A DNA stretch of 64,000 bases from Solihabitans fulvus (lineage in GTDB: Bacteria; Actinomycetota; Actinomycetes; Mycobacteriales; Pseudonocardiaceae): contig NZ_VUOB01000059.1 of assembly GCF_008386585.1 (NCBI RefSeq), positions 117,141 through 181,140 of the forward strand, in the 5' to 3' direction. Under the pieces are notes generated by a model that saw nothing but the letters and a program-made list of their open reading frames with translations, was not told the DNA's origin and made no database searches. Positions 34,842-42,144 of the stretch are shown piece after piece. The position numbers and the translations under genes were made by a program. Positions within the stretch are counted from its first letter, which is position 1; the number at the start of each line of letters is the position of its first letter.

Positions 34842-35141
34842 ATGGCGACCGACTACGACGCTCCGCGTCGCAGCGAGGCCGATGAGCTCGCTGAGGACTC
34901 CCTTGAAGAGCTGAAGGCGCGGCGTAATGAAACGCAGTCCGGCGTGGTCGACGTCGACGAGGACGCGACTGCGGAGAATTTCGAACTACCAGGTGCGGAC
35001 CTGTCGGGCGAAGAACTCACCTTCAAGGTGTTGCCCAAGCAGGCCGACGAGTTCACCTGCTCCAAGTGCTTCCTGGTGCACCACCGCAGCAGGCTTGCGG
35101 AGGAGCACAACGGGCAGTACGTGTGCCGGGACTGCGCCTGA
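34842..35141 (+). CDS. DUF4193 small zinc-ribbon protein
   Basis: This 99-residue acidic protein ends in a zinc ribbon with CSKC (about residue 75) and CRDC (about 95). It matches DUF4193 and Rv2699c in position and size and is present in nearly all actinobacteria. Function is unknown; the acidic N terminus plus zinc ribbon recalls small RNA-polymerase-binding proteins, but this is a guess. The start is the ATG at 34842 with GAAAGAAG directly upstream. Confidence 0.92.
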   Translation: MATDYDAPRRSEADELAEDSLEELKARRNETQSGVVDVDEDATAENFELPGADLSGEELTFKVLPKQADEFTCSKCFLVHHRSRLAEEHNGQYVCRDCA

Positions 35142-35167
35142 GCAGCCCGTCACGCACCGCACTGCCT

Positions 35168-35202
35168 CGCTGGGCGGCCACCTGTCAGGTGGGCGCCCAG
35201 CG
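35168..35202. terminator. Terminator between DUF4193 and DUF3093 genes
   Basis: A 16-bp stem with one mismatch (CGCTGGGCGGCCACCT against its complement) has a 3-base loop and lies between convergent genes. Confidence 0.85.
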
Positions 35203-35324
35203 TTGCGCTGTGGCGCGCTCAGGCCGCCGCACGGGCGCCTGAGCGGGTCACAGCCCGATTGACGTCACCGCCGGACGCACTAGTGCCGGCCCGAGTCCCG
35301 AACGAGCCCTCAGCGCCGGTTGAG

Positions 35325-35819
35325 TCAGTGCCGGTTGATCAGGGCCGCCAGCCGGTCCGCGGCCCGGACGCTGAACACCCAGTAGGGCGTCGGGTCGTCC
35401 GGGTCGGCGACCTGGACCCGGACGATCGGGCCGACCCAGCCCCGGTGCGAGACGAACGCCGTCGGCTCCAGCTCCGGCCCGAGCGCCTTGCGCTTGTCCT
35501 TCGCCGAGATCACCTCGGCCTCGCCGAGCAGCCGCAGCGGCATGTGCGCGTCGCCGACCCGCAGCTCGCCGTCGCGGACCTCCACCTTCTGCCGCCCGAG
35601 GCGCAGCAGCACCAGGAGCACCAGCGGCACCGTGACCAGGTATGGCAGCCAGGATCGGACGCCGTGGAAACCCATGTGGATCTCGGCCGCGAGCAGCACG
35701 GCGGCCAGCAGCGGCAGCGGCCACGCCCACCACGGCACGTAGAGGCGTTCCGAGAAGTCGGGCTGTGCGTGGTTGGTCGCGCCGCCGCGAGTAGCGGCCG
35801 CACCTGCGCTGTCGGTCAC
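35325..35819 (-). CDS. DUF3093 membrane protein
   Basis: This 164-residue protein has two transmembrane helices (about 31-48 and 58-76: WWAWPLPLLAAVLLAAEI, WLPYLVTVPLVLLVLLRLG) and a C-terminal domain with KALGPELEPTAFVSHRGWVGPIVRVQV. It matches DUF3093 and corresponds to Rv2698. Function unknown. The start is the GTG at 35819. There is no ribosome binding site; instead a -10-like TACCCT ends 6 bases before the start, which suggests a leaderless transcript. It is divergent from dut with only 24 bases between the start codons. Confidence 0.88.
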   Translation of the reverse strand: MTDSAGAAATRGGATNHAQPDFSERLYVPWWAWPLPLLAAVLLAAEIHMGFHGVRSWLPYLVTVPLVLLVLLRLGRQKVEVRDGELRVGDAHMPLRLLGEAEVISAKDKRKALGPELEPTAFVSHRGWVGPIVRVQVADPDDPTPYWVFSVRAADRLAALINRH

Positions 35820-35825
35820 GGGGTC

Positions 35826-35835
35826 AGGGTAATCT
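35826..35835. promoter_or_regulatory. Overlapping divergent -10 elements of the DUF3093 and dut genes
   Basis: TACCCT (minus strand, 35826-35831) and TAATCT (plus strand, 35830-35835) share two bases. Each lies 6-8 bases from its start codon (GTG 35819 and GTG 35844). Both transcripts would start at or next to the start codon. Confidence 0.6.
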
Positions 35836-35843
35836 CGCGCGCC

Positions 35844-36350
35844 GTGTCCAGCGTGGAGGTCCTCCTGTCCCGGCTCGATCCGGGCATCCCACTGCCCTCG
35901 TACGCCCGACCGGGTGATGCCGGCGCGGATCTGGTGACCACGGTCGACGTGGTGATCGAGCCGGGTGAGCGCGCCGTCGTCGGCACCGGGGTGGCGATCG
36001 CGTTGCCCGAGGGCTTCGCCGGCTTCGTGCACCCAAGGTCCGGGCTGGCGGCCAGAGTGGGGCTGAGCGTGGTCAACACGCCGGGAACCATTGACGCCGG
36101 GTACCGGGGCGAGATCAAAATCTGTCTGATCAACCATGATCTGCGGGAGCCCGTCGTGCTGACGCGCGGCGACCGGATCGCGCAGCTCGTGGTGCAGCGT
36201 GTCGAGCATGCGGTGTTCCGGGAGGTCGGCTCCGTCGCCGAGCTGCCGGAGTCCGAACGCGGCGCGGGTGGGTACGGCTCGACTGGCGGGCACGGTGTGC
36301 TCGCGGCCCAGGCACCAGCAGGGGCCCGGCAGGGGACGACGGAGGGGTAG
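35844..36350 (+). CDS. dut: Deoxyuridine 5'-triphosphate nucleotidohydrolase (dUTPase)
   Basis: This 168-residue trimeric enzyme hydrolyses dUTP to dUMP, keeping uracil out of DNA. All five dUTPase motifs are present: ARPGDAGADL, HPRSGLA, GTIDAGYRGEI with the catalytic Asp, RGDRIAQLVV and RGAGGYGSTG. It corresponds to Rv2697c. The GTG at 35844 follows a -10-like TAATCT by 8 bases without a ribosome binding site, indicating a leaderless mRNA. The DUF3710 gene follows after 5 bases. Confidence 0.96.
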   Translation: MSSVEVLLSRLDPGIPLPSYARPGDAGADLVTTVDVVIEPGERAVVGTGVAIALPEGFAGFVHPRSGLAARVGLSVVNTPGTIDAGYRGEIKICLINHDLREPVVLTRGDRIAQLVVQRVEHAVFREVGSVAELPESERGAGGYGSTGGHGVLAAQAPAGARQGTTEG

Positions 36351-36355
36351 GGGCG

Positions 36356-37006
36356 ATGTTCGGAAGGCGCCGTAAGCGCGGGCGGCACTCCGCGAACAAG
36401 GAACTCGGGCGGGCCACCGCGCAGCAGGACGAGTTCGGCGACGACGAGGCCGAGCTGGAGACCGGGGGCGACGGGCCGTACGACGAGCCCGAGGCCCCCA
36501 ACGACGGGCTGTCCAGGCTGGACCTCGGCTCGATCAGGGTGGCCGTGCCGGAGGGCGCGCAGCTCCAGGTCGAGATGGACCCGTCGGGGGCGGTGCGGGC
36601 CGTGCACCTGATCACCACCGGCGGGCAGCTGACGGTGAGCGCGTTCGCCGCGCCGAAGACCGGCGGGCTGTGGCGGGAGGTCAGCGAGGAGCTGGCCACG
36701 CAGCTCAGGGACGACGGCGCGAAGGTCGTGCGCGAGCGCGGCGAGTGGGGCGACGAGCTGTCCGCGAGGGCCAACAACGCCGCGCTGCGGTTCGTCGGCG
36801 TCGACGGCCCGAGATGGATGCTGCGCGGGGTCGCGGCCGGCCCTGAGGAACTGGCCGACTCGACCGCCGACGCGCTGCGCGACCTGGTCCGCAACACGGT
36901 CGTGGTGCGCGGCAACCAGCCCATGCCGGTGCGCACGCCGCTGCCCATCGAGCTGCCGGACGCCATCGCCAAGCACATCGCGCAGGCCCAGGCCGAACAG
37001 GGCTGA
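36356..37006 (+). CDS. DUF3710 protein
   Basis: This 216-residue soluble protein starts MFGRRRKRGRHS, a strongly basic N terminus, followed by an acidic segment and an alpha/beta domain (LDLGSIRVAVPEGAQLQVEMD; ARWMLRGVAAGP-type sequence DGPRWMLRGVAAGP). It matches DUF3710 and Rv2696c, conserved across actinobacteria with unknown function. The start is the ATG at 36356 after GGAGGGG. It is in an operon with dut. Confidence 0.9.
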   Translation: MFGRRRKRGRHSANKELGRATAQQDEFGDDEAELETGGDGPYDEPEAPNDGLSRLDLGSIRVAVPEGAQLQVEMDPSGAVRAVHLITTGGQLTVSAFAAPKTGGLWREVSEELATQLRDDGAKVVRERGEWGDELSARANNAALRFVGVDGPRWMLRGVAAGPEELADSTADALRDLVRNTVVVRGNQPMPVRTPLPIELPDAIAKHIAQAQAEQG

Positions 37007-37014
37007 GCGGGAAT

Positions 37015-37067
37015 GTCATGAAGGGACCCTGCACGACGGTGGGTGTCGTGCAGGGTCCCTTCACGAC
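37015..37067. terminator. Long terminator between DUF3710 and the convergent hydrolase gene
   Basis: A 23-bp stem with a single mismatch (19 bp perfect next to the loop) has a 7-base loop. Its right arm overlaps the last codons of the convergent hydrolase gene. The core TGAAGGG/CCCTTCA is shared with the terminator at 33588-33610. Confidence 0.92.
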
Positions 37068-37804
37068 ACCCCGGCGCGGTGCCGGGCTGCGCTGAGCCAG
37101 GCGAGGAGGGCCGCGCGGCCGAGGGCTTCGCGGTCTGCGGCCATCGCGGCCAGGGTGGTGCGGCGCGCGACCGCGTTCGGCAGCGCGGCCGCCCAGACGT
37201 CCGCCTCCTCGGCCGGGTGCACCGGGTCGTCCGAGCACGCGGCGATGCCGGCCGGCACGTCCAGGCCGCGCAGGTCGGCGAGGTCCGGCCCGGGGTAGGC
37301 CGCCGCGGCGCGCAGCGAGGCCGCCAGGCCGTCGCCGTGCCGCGTCCAGGCCCGGTGCAGCTCCGCGCTCAGCCAGCCAGCGACCCCCTCGGTCGACGCG
37401 CGCAGCGTCGCGGCGAGGCCGTCCCGCTCGATCGCCGCCGCGCTCGCCCTGGCGGCCCAGGCGGCCGGCGCGTCCGAGGGGGCCGGGCCGTGCCACGCCG
37501 GGAGGGCCGCCAGCAGGCCCGCGCACCGGTCCTGGTTGCGCACGGCCCAGTTCGCCGCCACGTGCGCGCCGAGTGAGATCCCGCCGACCAGCACCGGACC
37601 GCGCTCGGCCGCCGCGTCCAGCGCGGCGAGGTGGTGCCGGACGAGGTCGACGCCGGGCACCGGGGCCGGCGCGGTCAGCGGCAGCCCGAGCGCCAGCAGC
37701 GGCCCGGCGAACACGGCCCGGACGAACACCTCGTCCGAGCCGGTTCCCGGGAGCAGCACGACGTTCTCGACCGCTCGGCGCAAGATCCCGTTGTTCACGT
37801 ACAC
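37061..37804 (-). CDS. Alpha/beta hydrolase (Rv2695-like)
   Basis: This 247-residue Ala-rich protein has LLPGTGSDEVFV (oxyanion region), the nucleophile elbow GGISLGAH, a possible acid in CSDDPVHP and a C-terminal region without an obvious catalytic His motif. Position and strand match Rv2695. Function unknown. The start is the GTG at 37804 with AGGA upstream; a GTG at 37798 is also possible. Its 3' end lies within the terminator stem. Confidence 0.8.
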   Translation of the reverse strand: MYVNNGILRRAVENVVLLPGTGSDEVFVRAVFAGPLLALGLPLTAPAPVPGVDLVRHHLAALDAAAERGPVLVGGISLGAHVAANWAVRNQDRCAGLLAALPAWHGPAPSDAPAAWAARASAAAIERDGLAATLRASTEGVAGWLSAELHRAWTRHGDGLAASLRAAAAYPGPDLADLRGLDVPAGIAACSDDPVHPAEEADVWAAALPNAVARRTTLAAMAADREALGRAALLAWLSAARHRAGVS

Positions 37805-37900
37805 GATCCTGCACCGGATGACGACCGGTTTACGCGGACCCGGCTACCCTGGCGAGTGGACGGGCCACGGAGCTGTGGCCCCGAGCGCACAGGAGTCGGG

Positions 37901-38278
37901 ATGGGCAGCACCGGAGGCGGTTACTGGCGCCGCCTCGTTCGCCGGCTTACCAGCGACGTGAACGAGCTGGACGCCGCCGATCTGTCCCGAAAGGCCGAGG
38001 CTGTCGGGGCGATGAAGGCGTGTGACTGTCAGTCTGGCGAGGAGGTCACCGTGCTCGGTCGGGTACGCAGCGTCGAGCTGTGCCCGAGGAACGCGGCGGC
38101 GACGCTGGAGGCCGAGCTGTACGACGGCACCGAGGGAGTCATGTTGGTCTGGCTCGGTCGGCGCAAGATCGCCGGCATCGAGCCGGGCAGAACGATCAAG
38201 GCCCGCGGCCGGATGGCCGTGCGCGAGGGACGCAAGGTGCTCTACAACCCCTACTACGAATTGCAGACGACTTCGTGA
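37901..38278 (+). CDS. OB-fold nucleic acid-binding domain protein
   Basis: This 125-residue protein has an N-terminal helix (GYWRRLVRRLTSDVNELDAADL) followed by an OB fold of the tRNA_anti type (EEVTVLGRVRSVELCP; EAELYDGTEGVMLVWLGRRKIAGIEPGRTIKARGRM). It corresponds to Rv2694c. It may bind single-stranded DNA or RNA; no enzyme domain is attached. The start is the ATG at 37901 after AGGAG. A -10-like TACCCT lies at 37845. It overlaps the DUF3159 gene by 4 bases (GTGA). Confidence 0.9.
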   Translation: MGSTGGGYWRRLVRRLTSDVNELDAADLSRKAEAVGAMKACDCQSGEEVTVLGRVRSVELCPRNAAATLEAELYDGTEGVMLVWLGRRKIAGIEPGRTIKARGRMAVREGRKVLYNPYYELQTTS

Positions 38279-39033
38279 CCCAGGACGGTCAGAGTGCTGC
38301 CGCCGAGGCGGAGGACGCCTCCGCCATCGGTGGCGACAAGAACGACAAGGATGAGCCGCAGCCCACGATGCTGGAGCAGATGGGCGGCATCGGCGGCCTG
38401 GTCTACTCCTCGGTCCCGGTGCTCGTCTTCGTGCTGGTCAACTCGCTGACCAGCCTCCAGCCGGCCATCTGGAGCTCGATCGGCAGCGCCGTGGTGATCG
38501 TGGCGATCCGGCTGGCACGCAAGGAGTCGTTGCAGCCGGCGATCTCCGGGTTCTTCGGTGTGGCCGTCGCCGCGTTCATCGCCTATCGGACCGGCTCGGC
38601 CAAGGGCTTCTTCCTGTTCGGCATCTACGCGAGCCTGATCTACGGCGGCGCGTTCCTGCTGTCGATCGTGGTGCGCTGGCCGCTCGCCGGCACCGTGTGG
38701 TCGTTCCTCAACGGCACCGGCACGGCATGGCGACGGGACAAGTTCGCCAGGCTCGGCTACGACCTCGCCACCCTGACCTGGGCGCTGGTCTTCGGCGCCA
38801 GGTTCGTGGTGCAGCGGTGGCTCTACGACAGCAACCAGGTCGGCTGGCTAGCCTTCGCCAAGATCGCGATGGGCTACCCGCTGATGGCCGTCGCGCTGCT
38901 CGTCACGGTGTGGGCGGTGCGCAGGGCCGACCGGCGGTTGCAGTCGCTCGAGGAGACCGCCGAGGCCGAGAACCGGGCCGCCGAGGCGCGGTTCAGCACG
39001 GCCCCAGCGGCCGAACTGCCCGAGGCCCGCTAA
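38275..39033 (+). CDS. DUF3159 membrane protein
   Basis: This 252-residue membrane protein has an acidic, disordered N terminus (about 45 residues) and about six transmembrane helices. It matches DUF3159 and Rv2693c; the conserved NGTGTAWRRD is the family's most polar segment. The pairing with the OB-fold gene is preserved across actinobacteria, so they may act together, but no function is established. The start is the GTG at 38275, coupled to the upstream gene. Its stop overlaps the convergent monooxygenase stop by 4 bases. Confidence 0.9.
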   Translation: MTQDGQSAAAEAEDASAIGGDKNDKDEPQPTMLEQMGGIGGLVYSSVPVLVFVLVNSLTSLQPAIWSSIGSAVVIVAIRLARKESLQPAISGFFGVAVAAFIAYRTGSAKGFFLFGIYASLIYGGAFLLSIVVRWPLAGTVWSFLNGTGTAWRRDKFARLGYDLATLTWALVFGARFVVQRWLYDSNQVGWLAFAKIAMGYPLMAVALLVTVWAVRRADRRLQSLEETAEAENRAAEARFSTAPAAELPEAR

Positions 39034-40565
39034 CCAACGCTGGACACGAGGCCGTCGAGGTAGGCGTCGAGCCGCCCGTCGGTGGCCGTGTCGCCAGCCC
39101 AGCCGATGTAGCCGTCCGGCCGGATCAGCAACACCGCGCTCGTGCCGGGCGCGACGCAGTACGCGCGGCCCGCATGGCCCTCGGCGTCCACGACGTCGCC
39201 GGACGGCGCGATCACATGCCCCCGCACCAGCTTCGGGTGGCGCGCGGCCACCTCGGCGACCGCGTCGGCGTGCCGGGAGCCGAAGGCCAACAGCGTGAAG
39301 TGCGGGCCACGGAAGAGATCGAACAGGCGCAGCGGGCTGCCGTCGGCGGCCAGGCACGGCGCGTCCGGGGCGCGGTCGCCCGCCAGGACGGACCCCGGCT
39401 CCGCGCGCTCCTCACGGGCCAGCGGGCCGCCGCGATAGGTCAGGCCGAGCTGTTGCAGCGCGGGGTCGTCGCGGCGGTGCGCGTCGGGCTCGCGGTTGAC
39501 GGCCTTGTGGTGCAGCGTCGAGCTGATGCCGAGCACGGCCGCGGCCACCGGCAGCCGCTCGGCCTCGTAGCTGTCCAGGAGTTCCGCCGGCGCGCCGGCC
39601 AGCACGGCGGCCAGCTTCCAGCCGAGGTTGTAGGCGTCCTGGACACCCGTGTTGAGGCCCTGCCCGCCGGCCGGCGAGTGCACGTGCGCGGCGTCGCCCG
39701 CGAGGAACACGCGGCCGACGCGGTAGCGGTCCACCATCCGGATGTTGGCCCGGAACAGCGTGATCCAGGACGAGTCGAGCAGCGTGATGTCGGTGCGGCC
39801 GGTGGCCGCGTCGAGGGTCTTCTGTAGCGCGGCCAGGGTCAGCTCGGGGGTGGCCTCGCCGTGCACCGGCGCGGTGAACTGGAAGGAGTCCGTGCCGGGC
39901 AACGGGCACAGCCCGACGCGGAAGGTCCGGCTCTCCGTCTCAGGCCAGACGTGCCAGTGCGACCGGCTCAGGCCGTCGACGGTGACGTCGGCGACCAACA
40001 TCCGGTGCGTGTCAAAGGTTTCGCCCTCGAAACCGACGCCGAGGGTCCTGCGGACCGCGCTGTGTCCGCCGTCCGCGCCGACCAGGTAGCCGACGCGGAC
40101 CAGCTCGGGCACGCCGTCGTGGACCAGCGTGGCCAGCACGCCGTCCGCGTCCTGCTCGAAGCCGGTCAGCTCGGTGCCGAACTCGACGTGGCTGCCGCCG
40201 AACTCGGCCAGCCGGTCCCGCAGCAACTGCGTGGTGCGCCACTGCGGGAGCATCCACGGGTTGGGGTGGGGGACGTCCGGGGTCGGCTCGCGGTGTTCGA
40301 TCATCCGGCCCTCCCACACGACGTCCTCGCCCCGGTGGGCGCGGATGTCCGGGTAGTCGCCGCCCGCGGCCCGCACGCGCTCGATGATGCCGAGGTCGTC
40401 GAACACCTCCTGGGTACGTGGCTGGAGCCCTCGGCCCCGCGAGCCGACGGCCGGCGAGCCGGATCGCTCCACGATGCGGCAGGCGACTCCCCGCCTGGCC
40501 AGGTCGCAGGCCAGGGTCAGCCCGGTCGGCCCGGCGCCCACGATCAGCACGGCAACGTCGTTCAT
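39030..40565 (-). CDS. FAD-dependent aromatic hydroxylase (PHBH-type, class A flavin monooxygenase)
   Basis: This 511-residue enzyme has the FAD-binding Rossmann motif GAGPTG (10-15), the DG-containing motif GADGGHS, and GDAAHVHSPAGGQGLNTGVQD for the FAD ribityl chain. A C-terminal thioredoxin-like domain (about 390-511) is typical of antibiotic- and phenol-modifying hydroxylases. Rifampicin-inactivating and polyketide-tailoring enzymes belong here; the substrate is not evident. It is absent from the equivalent place in M. tuberculosis and is divergent from a TetR gene with a clear operator between them, suggesting an inducible detoxification unit. Confidence 0.92.
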   Translation of the reverse strand: MNDVAVLIVGAGPTGLTLACDLARRGVACRIVERSGSPAVGSRGRGLQPRTQEVFDDLGIIERVRAAGGDYPDIRAHRGEDVVWEGRMIEHREPTPDVPHPNPWMLPQWRTTQLLRDRLAEFGGSHVEFGTELTGFEQDADGVLATLVHDGVPELVRVGYLVGADGGHSAVRRTLGVGFEGETFDTHRMLVADVTVDGLSRSHWHVWPETESRTFRVGLCPLPGTDSFQFTAPVHGEATPELTLAALQKTLDAATGRTDITLLDSSWITLFRANIRMVDRYRVGRVFLAGDAAHVHSPAGGQGLNTGVQDAYNLGWKLAAVLAGAPAELLDSYEAERLPVAAAVLGISSTLHHKAVNREPDAHRRDDPALQQLGLTYRGGPLAREERAEPGSVLAGDRAPDAPCLAADGSPLRLFDLFRGPHFTLLAFGSRHADAVAEVAARHPKLVRGHVIAPSGDVVDAEGHAGRAYCVAPGTSAVLLIRPDGYIGWAGDTATDGRLDAYLDGLVSSVG

Positions 40566-40582
40566 CTAGGGTCTCCTAGTGG

Positions 40583-40613
40583 CTGAATCTAAGTTCAGTG
40601 AATTTAGATTCAG
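40583..40613. promoter_or_regulatory. TetR-type operator between the monooxygenase and its regulator
   Basis: CTGAATCTAA and TTAGATTCAG are perfect 10-base inverted arms with an 11-base spacer, giving half-sites two helical turns apart. The site is AT-rich in a GC-rich region and lies between two divergent genes. Confidence 0.85.
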
Positions 40614-40658
40614 TCTTGCTGACTGTTACCGTCCCGTCAAGGAGCGGGGGAGGGCGTG

Positions 40659-41294
40659 ATGACGGGCATCCGGAAGCTGCGGGCCTCGGAGACCGAGGCC
40701 GCCCTGAAGGACGCCGCAAGGCGGGTGTTCGCGGCGCGCGGCTACCTGAACACGAAGATCACCGACATCACGGCGGAGGCCGGCCGGGCGGCTGGGTCGT
40801 TCTACAACCACTTCGCCGGCAAGGAGGAGCTGCTCGAGGCGCTCCTCGCCGACCTGATCGCCGGCGTCGACGCGACGATCCCCGAGGACCACCCGAGGAA
40901 CTTCGCCGACCGCGCCGCGGTGCGCTGGCACGTCGAGAACTTCTGGCGGTTCTTCCGGGCGAACCGGTCCGAGATGGTGGCGCTGCGCCAAGCTGCCATG
41001 GTGGACGAGCGCTTCGCCGCGCGGGCCAGGCAGTTGCTCGCGGAGGACGTCCGACACCTCGCCGGGCACATCGAGCTGGCCAGGGACTCCGGAGTGGTCC
41101 TGCCGGGCGACCCGCTCGTGGTCGCGTCCGCGCTGTCGGGCCTGATGTGGGAGTTCGCCTACACCTGGCTGGTGTCCGGTGGCGCGGAACTGGGCAGGGA
41201 GCTGTCGGACGACGAGGCCGTCGAGACGCTGACTTCCCTTGTGCTGCACGGTATCGCCGGCCCCGCCGACGATGTCGCGGGAGGACCCGCGTAG
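40659..41294 (+). CDS. TetR-family transcriptional regulator
   Basis: This 211-residue regulator has an N-terminal TetR HTH (ALKDAARRVFAARGYLNTKITDITAEAGRAAGSFYNHFAGKEEL pattern, in part, about 16-60) and a C-terminal ligand-binding domain. The start is the ATG at 40659 after GGGGGAGGG; the GTG at 40656 is less well placed. It is divergent from the flavin monooxygenase and most likely represses it and itself through the palindrome at 40583-40613. Confidence 0.93.
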   Translation: MTGIRKLRASETEAALKDAARRVFAARGYLNTKITDITAEAGRAAGSFYNHFAGKEELLEALLADLIAGVDATIPEDHPRNFADRAAVRWHVENFWRFFRANRSEMVALRQAAMVDERFAARARQLLAEDVRHLAGHIELARDSGVVLPGDPLVVASALSGLMWEFAYTWLVSGGAELGRELSDDEAVETLTSLVLHGIAGPADDVAGGPA

Positions 41295-41302
41295 CGCGGT
41301 CA

Positions 41303-41390
41303 GGCCTTGACGGCGGCCAGGAAGGCGCTGAAAGCCTTGGGGGAGAAGAGTAGGAAGGGACCGGGGAAGGCGTCGACAAGCTCGTCGCCA
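41303..41390 (-). pseudogene. Possible remnant of a DUF397 gene
   Basis: On the minus strand the sequence encodes GPFLLFSPKAFSAFLAAVKA and a stop, similar to the last 20 residues of DUF397 proteins (compare FTRAGMAAWIDGIKAGEFD at 17464-17655). The N-terminal WRKSS and VRDSK parts are missing, and upstream the frame runs into a tandem repeat. It may be a decayed Scr2-like gene; the similarity is short. Confidence 0.35.
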
Positions 41391-41425
41391 CCCTCACCCA
41401 GGCACGGCAGCGCGCGCTGGCCCGG

Positions 41426-41500
41426 ACTCAGTAGCCCAGCACGCGGTAGCCCAGAAACCAGTAGCCCAGAACTCGGCAGCCCTGAACTCAGTAGCCCAGC
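41426..41500 (-). repeat. 15-base tandem repeat (5 units) containing the trkA stop codon
   Basis: Five adjacent units resemble ACTCAGTAGCCCAGC (plus strand). The unit at 41486-41500 encodes the last residues LGY and the TGA of the trkA gene. On the minus strand the other units stay in frame and would encode LGY-type pentapeptides up to a second TGA at 41428-41430. Confidence 0.9.
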
Positions 41501-42144
41501 GCGGTCCGGATCTCCTGCTCGACGTCGGCCGCCGCCACGAACAGCAGCTCGTCGCCGGCCTCCAGCGGGTCGTCCGGCTGCGGCACGATCACCCGGCCAC
41601 CCCTGAGGATGGTCACCAGCGCCGCGTCCCTCGGCAGCGTCAGCTTGCTCACCCGCTCCCCGGCCAACGGGGTGTCGTGCGGCAGCGTGATCTCCACCAG
41701 GTTCGCCTGCCCCTGGCGCAGCGTCATCAGCCGAACCAGGTCGCCGACGCTCACCGCCTCCTCGACCATCGCGGCCAGGATCCTCGGCGTGGACACCGCC
41801 ACGTCCACGCCCCACGACTCGGTGAACAGCCACTCGTTGCTCGGCACGTTCACCCTGGCCACCACGCGGCGCACCGCGAACTCGGTCTTGGCCAGCAGCG
41901 ACACGACGAGGTTCACCTTGTCGTCGCCGGTGGCCGCGATGACCACCTCGCACAGCTGAAGACCCGCCTCCTCCAGCGAGGACACCTCGCACGCGTCGGC
42001 GTGCACCCACTCGGCCTGCTCGACGGTGTGCGGCTCGAAGTGCGCGCGATCCCGCTCGATCAGCATGACCTGGTGCCCGCCGGCGAGCAGCTCCTGGGCG
42101 ATGGAACGGCCGACCGCACCCGCTCCGGCAATCGCGATCCGCAT
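41488..42144 (-). CDS. ceoC: TrkA-family K+ uptake regulatory protein (RCK_N + RCK_C), second of pair
   Basis: This 218-residue cytosolic protein has an RCK_N Rossmann domain with GAGAVGRSIAQELLAGGH near the N terminus and the acidic residue of LIERD, so it should bind NAD(H) or nucleotide. An RCK_C domain follows (about 140-218). Such proteins gate K+ transporters. It corresponds to Rv2692 (CeoC/TrkB). The start is the ATG at 42144, sharing one base with the stop of the upstream partner (TGATG). Its 3' end is a tandem repeat. Confidence 0.92.
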   Translation of the reverse strand: MRIAIAGAGAVGRSIAQELLAGGHQVMLIERDRAHFEPHTVEQAEWVHADACEVSSLEEAGLQLCEVVIAATGDDKVNLVVSLLAKTEFAVRRVVARVNVPSNEWLFTESWGVDVAVSTPRILAAMVEEAVSVGDLVRLMTLRQGQANLVEITLPHDTPLAGERVSKLTLPRDAALVTILRGGRVIVPQPDDPLEAGDELLFVAAADVEQEIRTALGY

